Counted from the first letter of the stretch, positions 1-6,680 are shown. The stretch: DNA of 7,802 bases from Acholeplasmataceae bacterium (GCA_012719555.1 JAAYAE010000228.1:1-7802); one strand, 5' to 3'. The notes: generated from the letters alone by a model not told the origin. Numbers and translations: made by a program.

Positions 1-30
1 AAAAGATACCGTTGAGGTATCTTTTTTTTT
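1..30 (+). terminator. Rho-independent terminator of an upstream gene outside the window
   Basis: The sequence shows a perfect 10-bp stem (1-10 pairing with 16-25, core GATACC/GGTATC) with a 5-base loop GTTGA, and the T run extends from 22 to 30. The long T tract on the 3' side and only four A on the 5' side point to termination of + strand transcription arriving from the left. It insulates the following promoter from whatever gene lies before the window. Confidence 0.9.
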
Positions 31-109
31 ACTTAAAGCTTGATTATAAATTTCCCGGTAATCTAGTAACCATGTTATTTTTACAAAAGCCAAATTATTT
101 TCATGTTTG

Positions 110-118
110 TGTTATAAT
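110..118 (+). promoter_or_regulatory. Extended -10 promoter for the nfeD-floA unit
   Basis: TGTTATAAT is a perfect TGnTATAAT extended -10 element, with the consensus TATAAT hexamer at 113-118. No good -35 hexamer lies 16-18 bases upstream (position 90-95 reads CCAAAT), which fits an extended -10 promoter used by the housekeeping sigma factor. Transcription would start near 125, leaving a leader of about 50 nt before the nfeD start codon. The rest of 31-173 is AT-rich, and I see no other convincing signal in it. Confidence 0.65.
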
Positions 119-161
119 AAATCATAAGTAAATTGTTACATTATTTTATAAAGAAGGCATG

Positions 162-167
162 AGGAGG
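162..167 (+). promoter_or_regulatory. Ribosome binding site that fixes the nfeD start
   Basis: A perfect AGGAGG lies six bases before the ATG at 174. An in-frame ATG at 159 lies upstream of, and almost touching, this site and has no purine-rich sequence at a suitable distance, so the longer reading (five extra residues) is unlikely. Confidence 0.85.
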
Positions 168-173
168 AACACA

Positions 174-761
174 ATGAAAAAGTATGTTTTAATTATAACG
201 GCTTTATGCTTAGTGGCATGGACAACGATAGCTTTTGCTGCCACTGCTGCTCCGCTTGACTTGTATCCTTCTACTTTTGATCTGATAACAGGGTGGATGG
301 AAATAAGATTGTTTTTATTAGGTGTAGTTCTTTTAGCCATTGAGGTTTTTATTCCAGGATTTGGTATTTTTGGAATAGGCGGTATTTGTTGCATATTAGG
401 TAGTTTTTACCTTGCTTTAGGTGGTAACAAGCCTGCTCTATATTGGCTGACAGGTGGTTTGATAGTTGTTTTAGCAGCTTTTGCTGTGCTGATTAAGTAT
501 TTACCCAATAATCCAGCGTGGAATTTACTGGTACTAAAAAATCGGCAGGAAAACAAGCATGGCTACAGTAGTACACCTGACTTAGGTAATTATATTGGTA
601 AAAAAGGAACCTCAATTAGTATGCTAAGGCCAAGTGGTACTGTTCTAATTGATGAAGAACGTGTGGATGTAGTTGCAGATGGAGAGTTTATTGCAAGTGG
701 AGAGAGTATTGTTGTTTTCAAAGTAGTAGGAAATAAAATTTTTGTGAAAAAGGAGAAGTGA
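174..761 (+). CDS. nfeD: NfeD-like membrane protein (short form, C-terminal OB fold)
   Basis: The 195-residue protein starts with a signal-peptide-like segment: MKK, a hydrophobic core, and a likely cleavage site after AFA at residue 22. Hydrophobic helices follow at about 45-60, 63-82 and 91-109, with the glycine-rich turn EVFIPGFGIFGIGG (57-70) that is typical of NfeD proteins. Residues 138-192 form the small beta-rich NfeD/OB-fold domain (GKKGTSIS, then LRPSGTVLIDEERVDVV). The ClpP-like serine protease domain of long NfeD proteins is absent, so this is the short type. Family members pair with flotillin/stomatin-type proteins and are thought to modulate them in the membrane. The stop overlaps the Shine-Dalgarno/start region of floA, so the two are co-translated in one operon. 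The C-terminal domain is predicted to be cytoplasmic. The identification is firm, but the exact biochemical role is not known for this short class. Confidence 0.88.
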   Translation: MKKYVLIITALCLVAWTTIAFAATAAPLDLYPSTFDLITGWMEIRLFLLGVVLLAIEVFIPGFGIFGIGGICCILGSFYLALGGNKPALYWLTGGLIVVLAAFAVLIKYLPNNPAWNLLVLKNRQENKHGYSSTPDLGNYIGKKGTSISMLRPSGTVLIDEERVDVVADGEFIASGESIVVFKVVGNKIFVKKEK

Positions 762-763
762 TT

Positions 764-1768
764 ATGAATATTTTAGGAATTGATGTTTTAGGTAGTGGCT
801 TTGTTATTATCCTAGCCATAGTAGCGATTTCGTTGTTTTTCAATTTTGTGCCTATAGGGTTATGGATTTCTGCCATGGCGGCAGGCGTAGATGTAAATAT
901 CTTAAATTTAGTAGGTATGAGGCTGCGGCGTGTACCGGCGTCTAAGATTGTCTTGCCCTTGGTTAAAGCCAACAAGGCAGGTTTAGTCGTTAATGCCAAT
1001 CAACTAGAGGCACATTATTTAGCAGGCGGTGATGTTGATAAGGTAATTGATGCTTTAATTGCTGCCCATCGTGCGGAAATTCCTCTAACATTTGAGCGGG
1101 CTTGTGCTATTGATTTAGCAGGCCGAAATGTTTTGGAGGCAGTACAGATGAGTGTTAATCCGGAAGTTATTGAAACACCAATCGTTTCTGCCGTTGCTAA
1201 AAATGGTATAGAATTAAAAGTAAAGGCCCGTGTAACTGTACGTGCCAATATTGACCGTTTAGTTGGTGGTGCAGGTGAACAAACTATTATTGCCCGTGTA
1301 GGCGAGGGTATTGTTACTAGCGTTGGTTCTGCGGCAAATCACAGTGAAGTATTAGAAAATCCCGACCATATTTCCAAGACAGTTTTAGAAAAAGGGCTGG
1401 ATGCAGGAACTGCTTTCGAGATATTGTCTATTGATATTGCCGATGTTGACGTAGGTAGAAATATTGGTGCAGAACTTATGACTGATCAAGCTGAAGCTGA
1501 TAAACGCATTGCTCAGGCGCGTGCTGAAGAAAGAAGAGCTATGGCAGTTGCTAGAGAACAAGAGATGAAAGCCTATACTCAGGAAATGCAAGCTAAAGTT
1601 GTGGAAGCACAAGCTGCAGTACCAATTGCACTTGCAGCAGCTTTAGAAGCAGGACGTATTGGTGTTATGGATTATTATCGTATGAATAATATTGTTGCTG
1701 ATACGCAAATGCGTAATATGATAGGTGAGGCAGGCCCTGAGGGCGGAAAAACAGAACCTTTAAAATAA
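764..1768 (+). CDS. floA: Flotillin-like protein FloA
   Basis: This 334-residue protein is close to the roughly 330 residues usual for FloA (YqfA). One hydrophobic N-terminal segment (about 12-36, GFVIILAIVAISLFF) acts as a membrane hairpin or anchor. It is followed by the FloA-specific region MRLRRVPASKIV (52-63) and the SPFH-like domain up to about residue 230. A charged Ala/Glu/Arg-rich helical stretch (about 238-285, QAEADKRIAQARAEERRAMA) would form the coiled-coil oligomerisation region. FloA assembles in functional membrane microdomains and influences membrane fluidity, signalling and protein secretion in Bacillota. I chose ATG 764, eight bases after AGGAG (751-755). The GTG at 758 would give two extra residues but is only two bases from that site. 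The nfeD stop lies two bases upstream and the next gene begins 21 nt after the floA stop. Confidence 0.93.
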   Translation: MNILGIDVLGSGFVIILAIVAISLFFNFVPIGLWISAMAAGVDVNILNLVGMRLRRVPASKIVLPLVKANKAGLVVNANQLEAHYLAGGDVDKVIDALIAAHRAEIPLTFERACAIDLAGRNVLEAVQMSVNPEVIETPIVSAVAKNGIELKVKARVTVRANIDRLVGGAGEQTIIARVGEGIVTSVGSAANHSEVLENPDHISKTVLEKGLDAGTAFEILSIDIADVDVGRNIGAELMTDQAEADKRIAQARAEERRAMAVAREQEMKAYTQEMQAKVVEAQAAVPIALAAALEAGRIGVMDYYRMNNIVADTQMRNMIGEAGPEGGKTEPLK

Positions 1769-1789
1769 AAGAAATTGGGGGAGTAAATT

Positions 1790-2209
1790 ATGAGAATATT
1801 ACCTATTTTTATAATATGGGCTTTTGTGTTCTTTTTACTTCCCAAATTACTGGGAAGTAAAAAACGGCCACGGCAAGAGGATATACAAAACGGACACAAC
1901 CCAGCTACAGAAAATGATGGGCTTTCTCGTACAAATAAAGAGTTTTGGCGCAATTGGGGAAGAGAAGAGGCTCCAATGCAGGCAGAAAAAATGATCTCGG
2001 AAGATATGAAATCAGAACCAATGCCTTCTACTATGGTAAAGTATGAACAACAAGCGGCACCGGCTGCAAAGGCTAATACCAGTGATTGGGTGGAAAAACC
2101 TAATGCCTGGCGTGGAAAAATTTCTCGCGATGCCATTAGGCGTGGTTTGATTATGAAGGAAGTGCTCGGGCAGCCAAGAGCACTAAATCCATACGGTAAG
2201 GACGTTTGA
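1790..2209 (+). CDS. Unrecognised single-pass membrane-anchored small protein
   Basis: I do not recognise a named family. The 139-residue protein has one N-terminal hydrophobic helix (residues 3-21, ILPIFIIWAFVFFLLPKLL). It is followed at once by basic residues (GSKKRPR), so the long hydrophilic remainder is predicted to be cytoplasmic (positive-inside rule). Residues 27-100 are low in hydrophobicity, rich in Asn, Glu, Ala and Pro, and probably disordered. A compact, amphipathic C-terminal block at 110-133 (ISRDAIRRGLIMKEVLGQPRAL) looks like the conserved part. The pattern 'hydrophobic helix then E(V/I)LG.PR' resembles tails I associate with small Bacillota proteins, which is an impression, not a search result. 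It has a good ribosome binding site (GGGGGAG at 1777-1783) and lies between floA and the PPK2 gene with short gaps (21 and 16 nt). It is therefore clearly part of that operon and may be a FloA/NfeD partner (inference). Confidence 0.82.
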   Translation: MRILPIFIIWAFVFFLLPKLLGSKKRPRQEDIQNGHNPATENDGLSRTNKEFWRNWGREEAPMQAEKMISEDMKSEPMPSTMVKYEQQAAPAAKANTSDWVEKPNAWRGKISRDAIRRGLIMKEVLGQPRALNPYGKDV

Positions 2210-2225
2210 TGCAGGAGTGATATTG

Positions 2226-3701
2226 GTGTTAGAAAAAATCGATTTAAAAAAAAGAATGCCTAAAAAGGATTATGCAAATAAATTTGAAGAATTATCGGCA
2301 AAAGTGGGAGCACTGCAACGGGATATTAGAGATGCAGGAATTCCGGTTCTTGTGGTTTTTGAAGGATTCAGAGGCACTTTGCGTGGGGAACTGATTAATC
2401 AACTTTTATCTGTTATGGATCCCCGCGGTTTCAGGGTATATTCGACCTCTAAGACTACAGAGGTGCAAAGAACAAAACCTTTTTTCACAGCGTTTTGGCA
2501 GCAGTTACCCAATAAAGGCACCATTAGTTTATATCACAGAGGATGGTATTTTTTAAAAAACGAACACGATGTAGGCGATCCTGACGAGGCATCTTCTTGG
2601 TATGATATAAGTTATGAACAGATTAATGTCTTTGAAAAGGAACTTGCAGAGGAAAATTACTGTATTATTAAAATATTTGCACATATTTCGGTAAAAAAAC
2701 AGGAAAAGAATTTAAAGAAAATAGATAAGCTATATGGTGATAGTTGGGAAACCTTGGCACCCGGTGGTGTAGAGGGTATAGACTATAAGGCCTATCACAA
2801 GGTTTATGAAAAAATGCTAGCAATGACTGATACAACTTATGCACCTTTGCATGTTGTGCCACTGGAGGATATGCGTATTGGTGTTATAGCTGTTTTTAAT
2901 ATTATCATTGACAGTTTTGAGCGGGCCTTGCGCAGTAATAAACACAAGACTGCTGGTAGTTTATCTATAAAAAAAGATTCATCTGTTCCGGATATTTTGA
3001 GTACTTTTGATTTGACTAAAACAATAAGTAAAAGTGATTATGCTGAAAAATTAAAAGAATATCAAAAAAAATTGAAAGTTTTACAGTATGAGCTATATAA
3101 GAAAAAAATCAGTACGGTAATTGGTTTTGAAGGCTGGGATGCAGGAGGCAAGGGTGGAGTAATTAAAAGGTTTACTTCAGCACTAGATCCTTTAGGCTAT
3201 GCAGTGAACCCAATCAGTTCCCCTAATGATTGGGAGGCAAGCTTTCATTATTTATGGAGGTTTTGGCAACATATTCCTAATGCAGGAGAAGTGGCAATTT
3301 TTGACAGAACTTGGTATGGACGTGTTTTGGTAGAACGAGTTGAGCATTTTGCTAATGTGGATGAATGGCGTCGTGCGTACGGGGAAATTAATGATATGGA
3401 AGCCCAATGGGCTAAGCAAGGTATTATTGTACATAAATTTTGGATGCAGATAGACAAAGATGAACAATATAAACGCTTTGAGGCTAGGGAAAAGGATCCC
3501 AATAAGACATGGAAAATAACTTCGGAAGATTGGCGTAATCGCGATAAATGGGCGGCTTATGTTGATGCAGTTAATGAAATGTTATATCGCACGGATACCA
3601 AGGTTGCACCATGGACGGTTGTAGAAGCAAATTGCAAATATTATGCCAGACTTAAGGTTTTAGAAACAATGATTTCTCGTTATGAGAGTGTATTAAAATA
3701 G
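2226..3701 (+). CDS. pap: Polyphosphate:AMP phosphotransferase (two-domain PPK2 family)
   Basis: This 491-residue protein consists of two tandem PPK2-type P-loop kinase domains (about 15-240 and 268-488), the architecture of class II PPK2/PAP enzymes, which phosphorylate AMP to ADP with polyphosphate. The C-terminal domain is intact: Walker A GWDAGGKG (303-310, Lys309), Walker B IFDRTWYGR (358-366, Asp360) and a lid region with the RF..R..DP.K.WK pattern and downstream R..W..Y. The N-terminal copy is degenerate: the aligned P-loop reads GFRGTLRG (47-54, Arg53 for Lys) and the Walker B Asp is His104 (LYHRGWY), so it is probably structural or regulatory. This matches what is known for the class, where the C-terminal half is catalytic. 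I chose GTG 2226 (MLEKIDLKK, as in relatives), eight bases after AGGAG (2213-2217). TTG 2223 is an alternative, and GTG 2217 overlaps the binding site. It is the last gene of its operon, before a terminator, and is likely cytosolic. Confidence 0.92.
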   Translation: MLEKIDLKKRMPKKDYANKFEELSAKVGALQRDIRDAGIPVLVVFEGFRGTLRGELINQLLSVMDPRGFRVYSTSKTTEVQRTKPFFTAFWQQLPNKGTISLYHRGWYFLKNEHDVGDPDEASSWYDISYEQINVFEKELAEENYCIIKIFAHISVKKQEKNLKKIDKLYGDSWETLAPGGVEGIDYKAYHKVYEKMLAMTDTTYAPLHVVPLEDMRIGVIAVFNIIIDSFERALRSNKHKTAGSLSIKKDSSVPDILSTFDLTKTISKSDYAEKLKEYQKKLKVLQYELYKKKISTVIGFEGWDAGGKGGVIKRFTSALDPLGYAVNPISSPNDWEASFHYLWRFWQHIPNAGEVAIFDRTWYGRVLVERVEHFANVDEWRRAYGEINDMEAQWAKQGIIVHKFWMQIDKDEQYKRFEAREKDPNKTWKITSEDWRNRDKWAAYVDAVNEMLYRTDTKVAPWTVVEANCKYYARLKVLETMISRYESVLK

Positions 3702-3706
3702 CATAC

Positions 3707-3738
3707 AAAAAAAGACGACATAATTGTCGTCTTTTTTT
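3707..3738 (+). terminator. Rho-independent terminator after the PPK2 gene
   Basis: A perfect stem GACGACA (3714-3720)/TGTCGTC (3725-3731) with loop TAAT is flanked by seven A (3707-3713) and seven T (3732-3738), extending the helix to 14 bp. It starts five bases after the stop codon. The symmetry would also let it work on the opposite strand, although no converging gene is present. Confidence 0.93.
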
Positions 3739-3755
3739 GTTGGATGTACTATAAT
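3724..3755 (+). promoter_or_regulatory. Probable promoter of the pgeF-yggS-sepF unit, overlapping the terminator
   Basis: A consensus -10 TATAAT lies at 3750-3755, 31 bases before the pgeF ATG. The -35 is poor: TCGTCT (3727-3732, 17-base spacer) or TTGTCG (3724-3729, 20-base spacer), both inside the 3' arm of the preceding terminator hairpin. There is no TG extension. A start site near 3762 would give a leader of about 25 nt that contains little more than the ribosome binding site. The -10 match and the position between two units support it; the -35 is uncertain. Confidence 0.55.
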
Positions 3756-3786
3756 ATATAGATGAACCATTTATGGGGAGGGTTTT

Positions 3787-4590
3787 ATGTCTGATTTTGT
3801 TCTAAAACAGAAAAATGGTGTCTGGTATGGTGTGTTTCCTCGTCTAGAAGCTCTAAATATTGTTCATGCTTTTACTTGCAGGATGCATGGACAAAGTGAA
3901 ATTGTCCCAGGGGGGCTTAATATGGCTCTGCATGTTGGTGATAAAACAGATAAGGTATTAGCTAACAGGCAGAAAGTAGCAGAAGCATTAAATTTTAATT
4001 TAAATAAAGCCACCACTTGTGCTCAAGTTCATGGTAATCATATAGTTTCTGTAACTGAGAAAAATATGGGAAGCGGTGCAACTGATTTTTCTGACACCAT
4101 TGGCAATACTGATGGTTTGATTACGAATATGAAGCAAGTTCCATTAATGCTTTTTTATGCTGACTGCGTACCTGTTATACTTGTAGATGTCAAAGGTGAT
4201 TCTATTGCCATTGTACATGCAGGGTGGCGTGGCTCCATTACTAATATTGCTGCGAAGGCAGTTGACATTATGATAAGTAAATATAAAGCCTCAGCGGAAA
4301 ATATTGTAGCGGCTATTGGACCATCCATAGGGGCTTGTTGTTATGAAGTTGATGAGACAGTTTGGAATGCTGCTCCTAAATATCATGATTGTTTTATACC
4401 TACAACCAAGGGTCACTGGCACTTTAATTTGTGGCAGGTAAACCGCAAACAACTTGAAGAAAATGGTGTTTTGCCTGATAATATTGTGTGTGCTGAAGTT
4501 TGTACTTTTGATAATAAAGATTTGTTTTTTTCTTATCGTGCCGAAAATGGTAAAACAGGGCGTTTGGCAGCAATTGTCTACAAAAAATAA
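3787..4590 (+). CDS. pgeF: Peptidoglycan editing factor / multicopper-oxidase-like purine nucleoside enzyme (YlmD/YfiH family)
   Basis: This 267-residue protein has the usual length of the 'laccase-domain' DUF152 family. The zinc-binding triad is complete: His82 in QVHG, Cys127 in YADCVPV and His144 in VHAGWRG. Other family marks are DGLIT (about 110-114), GPSIGACCYEV (about 178-188) and the C-terminal FFSYRAENGKTGR. E. coli YfiH edits peptidoglycan precursors carrying wrong amino acids, and bacterial and human relatives have purine nucleoside phosphorylase and adenosine deaminase activity. Which applies here cannot be told from sequence. The protein is expected to be cytoplasmic, with no signal peptide. 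The ATG is preceded by GGGGAGGG (3775-3782) at a slightly short distance. It is the first gene of the second operon, as ylmD is in the Bacillus ylm cluster, and is followed after 55 nt by yggS. Confidence 0.93.
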   Translation: MSDFVLKQKNGVWYGVFPRLEALNIVHAFTCRMHGQSEIVPGGLNMALHVGDKTDKVLANRQKVAEALNFNLNKATTCAQVHGNHIVSVTEKNMGSGATDFSDTIGNTDGLITNMKQVPLMLFYADCVPVILVDVKGDSIAIVHAGWRGSITNIAAKAVDIMISKYKASAENIVAAIGPSIGACCYEVDETVWNAAPKYHDCFIPTTKGHWHFNLWQVNRKQLEENGVLPDNIVCAEVCTFDNKDLFFSYRAENGKTGRLAAIVYKK

Positions 4591-4601
4591 AGAGGGATGT
4601 T

Positions 4602-4652
4602 TTGTCTAAAAATAAGAATACAACTTATCTAGGAGGCTTTTTGCTATGCTAG
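4602..4652 (+). CDS. Possible 16-codon leader peptide overlapping the yggS start
   Basis: A TTG at 4602 follows GAGGG (4592-4596) by five bases and opens a 16-residue frame (MSKNKNTTYLGGFLLC) ending with TAG at 4650-4652, just past the yggS ATG at 4646. The frame runs through the yggS ribosome binding site, so its translation could couple to or modulate yggS. It is short, uses a rare start, and may equally be chance sequence in the 55-nt gap. Confidence 0.15.
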   Translation: MSKNKNTTYLGGFLLC

Positions 4653-5347
4653 AGGATAATATTAAGGTAGTTCGCGCCCGCATTGGCGAAGCAATTGCGC
4701 ATCGTAAGGCAAAAAAGGTAACAGGAGATAGCGTAACCATTGTAGCTGTTACAAAGAACCATCCTGCACAGGTGGTAAATGAAGCATTAGCTGCAGGTTT
4801 AAATAATATTGGTGAAAATCGCGTGCAAGAGGCCAAGGGAAAAAAGGAAATCCTTACTCCCGGTGGGGTATGGCATTTAATTGGACATTTGCAAACGAAT
4901 AAGATAAAGCAGGCTGTGGAACTGTTTGATATTATAGAGTCAGTTGACAGTGAAAAAGTTCTTGCTGCAATCAACAAGGAAGCAGGCAAACTTGGTAAAA
5001 TACAAGATATTTTATTGCAGGTTAATGTTGCCCGCGAAGAACAAAAAAGTGGATTTTTACAGGAAGAGTTTATTGCTATGTTGCCAAAGTTGGCTATTTT
5101 TGATAAAGTTCGTGTGAGAGGGTTAATGGTTATCGCACAGGCAACGGATATCCCGGAAGAAACTAAACCGGTTTTTGCGGCAGGCTATGAGGATTTTTTG
5201 CTTTTGCAAAAACAAGTAGGTGTTGCGCACTGCGATATTCTTTCTATGGGAATGACGCACGATTATTGGATAGCCGTGGAAGAAGGAGCAAATTCAGTCC
5301 GTTTGGGAACAGCATTATTTGGGCTCAGGGACTATTCTATTAAATAA
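4646..5347 (+). CDS. yggS: Pyridoxal phosphate homeostasis protein (YggS/YlmE/PROSC family)
   Basis: This 233-residue protein has the length and motifs of the fold-type III PLP-binding YggS family. The Lys that forms the Schiff base with PLP is Lys37 in VAVTKNHP. GENRVQEA (56-63), HLIGHLQTNK (77-86) and the phosphate-binding C-terminal part SMGM (200-203) with SVRLGTALFG (217-226) follow. One small variation is Thr204 where most relatives have Ser in the SMGMS motif. The segment after it (HDYWIAVEEGAN) keeps the usual spacing. The protein has no known catalytic activity; it buffers PLP and affects amino- and keto-acid balance. AGGAGG (4631-4636) lies nine bases before the ATG. The gene sits between pgeF and sepF, as ylmE does in Bacillus, with 16 nt to sepF. 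Confidence 0.94.
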   Translation: MLEDNIKVVRARIGEAIAHRKAKKVTGDSVTIVAVTKNHPAQVVNEALAAGLNNIGENRVQEAKGKKEILTPGGVWHLIGHLQTNKIKQAVELFDIIESVDSEKVLAAINKEAGKLGKIQDILLQVNVAREEQKSGFLQEEFIAMLPKLAIFDKVRVRGLMVIAQATDIPEETKPVFAAGYEDFLLLQKQVGVAHCDILSMGMTHDYWIAVEEGANSVRLGTALFGLRDYSIK

Positions 5348-5363
5348 AGGATTGGTGAAATTA

Positions 5364-5867
5364 ATGAAAATTATTGACAAAATTTGCGAAGCTTTGGGGT
5401 TATATGGAGACGAGGAAGAAGTAGAAGTAAAACAAGAGCCGGTTAAGGAAGAACCCATGCGCCCAATGTTTGGCACAAAAAGTTGGGAAGATCGGCAAAC
5501 AAATAGAGTACGCAAAGAGCGTAAGTCTTTTTTTGCTGCGAAAAATTCCGATGATGATAAACTAATTTCTATGCCTTTAGCAAAAACGCAAGTTAAGGTT
5601 GTTGTTATAGAACCGATAAATTTTGATGATGCACAAAAAGTTGCAGACTATTTGCGTAAGAATCAACCGGTAGTAGTTAATTTCGAAGATACTGACAGTG
5701 ACGTAATGAAGCGCATAGTAGATTTTGTTAGCGGCACAATTTATGCCCTTAATGGCAGTATGAAAAAAATTGGCCGTAATATTATGGTCTGTGCTCCACA
5801 AAACGTAGATATAGATGCAGGGAATACAGCTTATGGAGATAGGAGTGATTCACCATGGGGAAAATAA
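5364..5867 (+). CDS. sepF: Cell division protein SepF (FtsZ membrane anchor)
   Basis: This 167-residue protein has the SepF layout. A short amphipathic N-terminal helix MKIIDKICEALGL would bind the membrane. An acidic and then basic, probably disordered linker (about 15-70) follows. The conserved beta-alpha SepF core is at about 77-150 (VVVIEPINFDDAQKVADYL, FEDTDSDVMKRIVDF, SGTIYALNG and a closing IGRNIMVCAPQNV). SepF tethers FtsZ polymers to the membrane at the division site and assembles into rings or arcs; the Gly of the SGT turn (124) lies in the region used for oligomerisation. The open frame extends 15 codons upstream to ATG 5319 inside yggS, but only the start at 5364 begins with the typical membrane helix, and GGTGA (5354-5358) precedes it. 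That ribosome binding site is weaker than its neighbours', suggesting coupling to yggS translation. The end overlaps proC by 13 nt. Confidence 0.93.
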   Translation: MKIIDKICEALGLYGDEEEVEVKQEPVKEEPMRPMFGTKSWEDRQTNRVRKERKSFFAAKNSDDDKLISMPLAKTQVKVVVIEPINFDDAQKVADYLRKNQPVVVNFEDTDSDVMKRIVDFVSGTIYALNGSMKKIGRNIMVCAPQNVDIDAGNTAYGDRSDSPWGK

Positions 5868-6679
5868 TAACTACAGGTAAGGTTGCTTTTATTGGGTGTG
5901 GAGCTATGGGAGAAGCCATTTTAAAGGGACTTTTAGCTGCCAATATGACGCGAAAAGAAGAAATTAGCGTAAGCTTGCCAACGGCAGCCAGAAGAGATTA
6001 TTTGGCTAAGGAATATGGTGTAAAAACTTTTTCTAAAAATAATGAAGTGGTTAATGACGCCGATATAGTTATTTTAGCTGTCAAACCACAAATGTTTGAT
6101 ACTGCCCTTGGTGAAGACGTTGTTGCTGCCATACCGGAAAAAGCGACAATCGTTTCTATTATGGGTTCTGTAGATTTGGCAAAACTTCATAAAATATTTA
6201 AGCATCAGGCGGTTATTCGCGTTATGCCTAATACGCCCCTTGCGGTTGGCTGTGGTATGACGGCAATTGCTCCTGATGATATTGCTTCCGGAAGTGCCGT
6301 TGAGACCGTTAAGGCAATTTTTGGAGCTTGTGGAGAGGTAGTAGAAGTACAAGAGTCTGCTATGGATGCAATTACCGCTATTAGTGGTTGTGGTCCTGGG
6401 TATGTATTCGTACTTATTGACGCCTTAGCTGATGCTGGGGTCAATGTAGGGTTACCAAGAGCACTAGCAATCAAGCTAGCGGCACAAACATTTGCAGGAG
6501 CCGGTAAAATGGCAGTAGAAACAGGCCTGCATCCTGCTCAATTGCGTGATCAAGTAACGTCTCCCGGAGGTACTACCATTGCAGGACTTCATGCTCTTGA
6601 ATTGCATGGTGTTCGTGGAGCTATGTATGATGCCGTGAGTGCTGTTCTAAAACGCAATAGTGAATTAAAGGGTAAATGA
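5855..6679 (+). CDS. proC: Pyrroline-5-carboxylate reductase
   Basis: This enzyme makes L-proline from 1-pyrroline-5-carboxylate with NAD(P)H, the last step of proline synthesis in the cytosol. The 274 residues match the family. The N-terminal Rossmann fold has FIGCGAMGEAI (12-22), then LAVKPQ (74-79) and MPNTP (124-128). The C-terminal helical dimerisation and substrate domain has SGCGPGY (177-183), DALADAGVNVGLPR (189-202) and the family signature QVTSPGGTT (233-241). AGGAG (5841-5845), inside the sepF end, lies nine bases before the ATG. The 13-nt overlap in another frame suggests translational coupling to sepF. The sepF-proC pairing is also known from cyanobacteria and other phyla, although no functional link between them is established. 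The stop is one base before the ylmH ATG. Confidence 0.95.
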   Translation: MGKIITTGKVAFIGCGAMGEAILKGLLAANMTRKEEISVSLPTAARRDYLAKEYGVKTFSKNNEVVNDADIVILAVKPQMFDTALGEDVVAAIPEKATIVSIMGSVDLAKLHKIFKHQAVIRVMPNTPLAVGCGMTAIAPDDIASGSAVETVKAIFGACGEVVEVQESAMDAITAISGCGPGYVFVLIDALADAGVNVGLPRALAIKLAAQTFAGAGKMAVETGLHPAQLRDQVTSPGGTTIAGLHALELHGVRGAMYDAVSAVLKRNSELKGK

Positions 6680-6680
6680 T

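Noticed and set aside
57..71. Imperfect palindrome GGTAATCTAGTAACC in the nfeD upstream region as a possible operator.
   Set aside because: Only the outer three bases and a few inner ones pair, it lies about 40 bases upstream of the -10, and nothing similar is repeated nearby.
31..109. Possible riboswitch or small RNA in the AT-rich leader before nfeD.
   Set aside because: Most of it lies upstream of the predicted start site, and I see no conserved fold or terminator-like hairpin in it.
1675..2136. Long open frame on the - strand opposite the floA end and the small membrane protein gene.
   Set aside because: It has no ribosome binding site of note, its composition is that of a shadow frame, and it crosses two well-supported + strand genes.
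2241..2253. T TTA AAA slippery heptamer followed by an 8-A run at codons 6-10 of the PPK2 gene, suggesting programmed frameshifting or transcript slippage.
   Set aside because: The -1 frame stops within a few codons (TAA shortly after GCC), I see no stimulatory hairpin, and A runs are common in AT-rich genes. The main frame is intact.
4606..4989. A 127-codon open frame on the - strand opposite yggS.
   Set aside because: yggS is unambiguous by its motifs on the + strand, and the reverse frame shows no recognisable domain.
5319..5363. Extended 182-residue SepF starting at ATG 5319.
   Set aside because: The extra 15 residues overlap the end of yggS and would bury the membrane-binding N-terminal helix that SepF needs at its very start.
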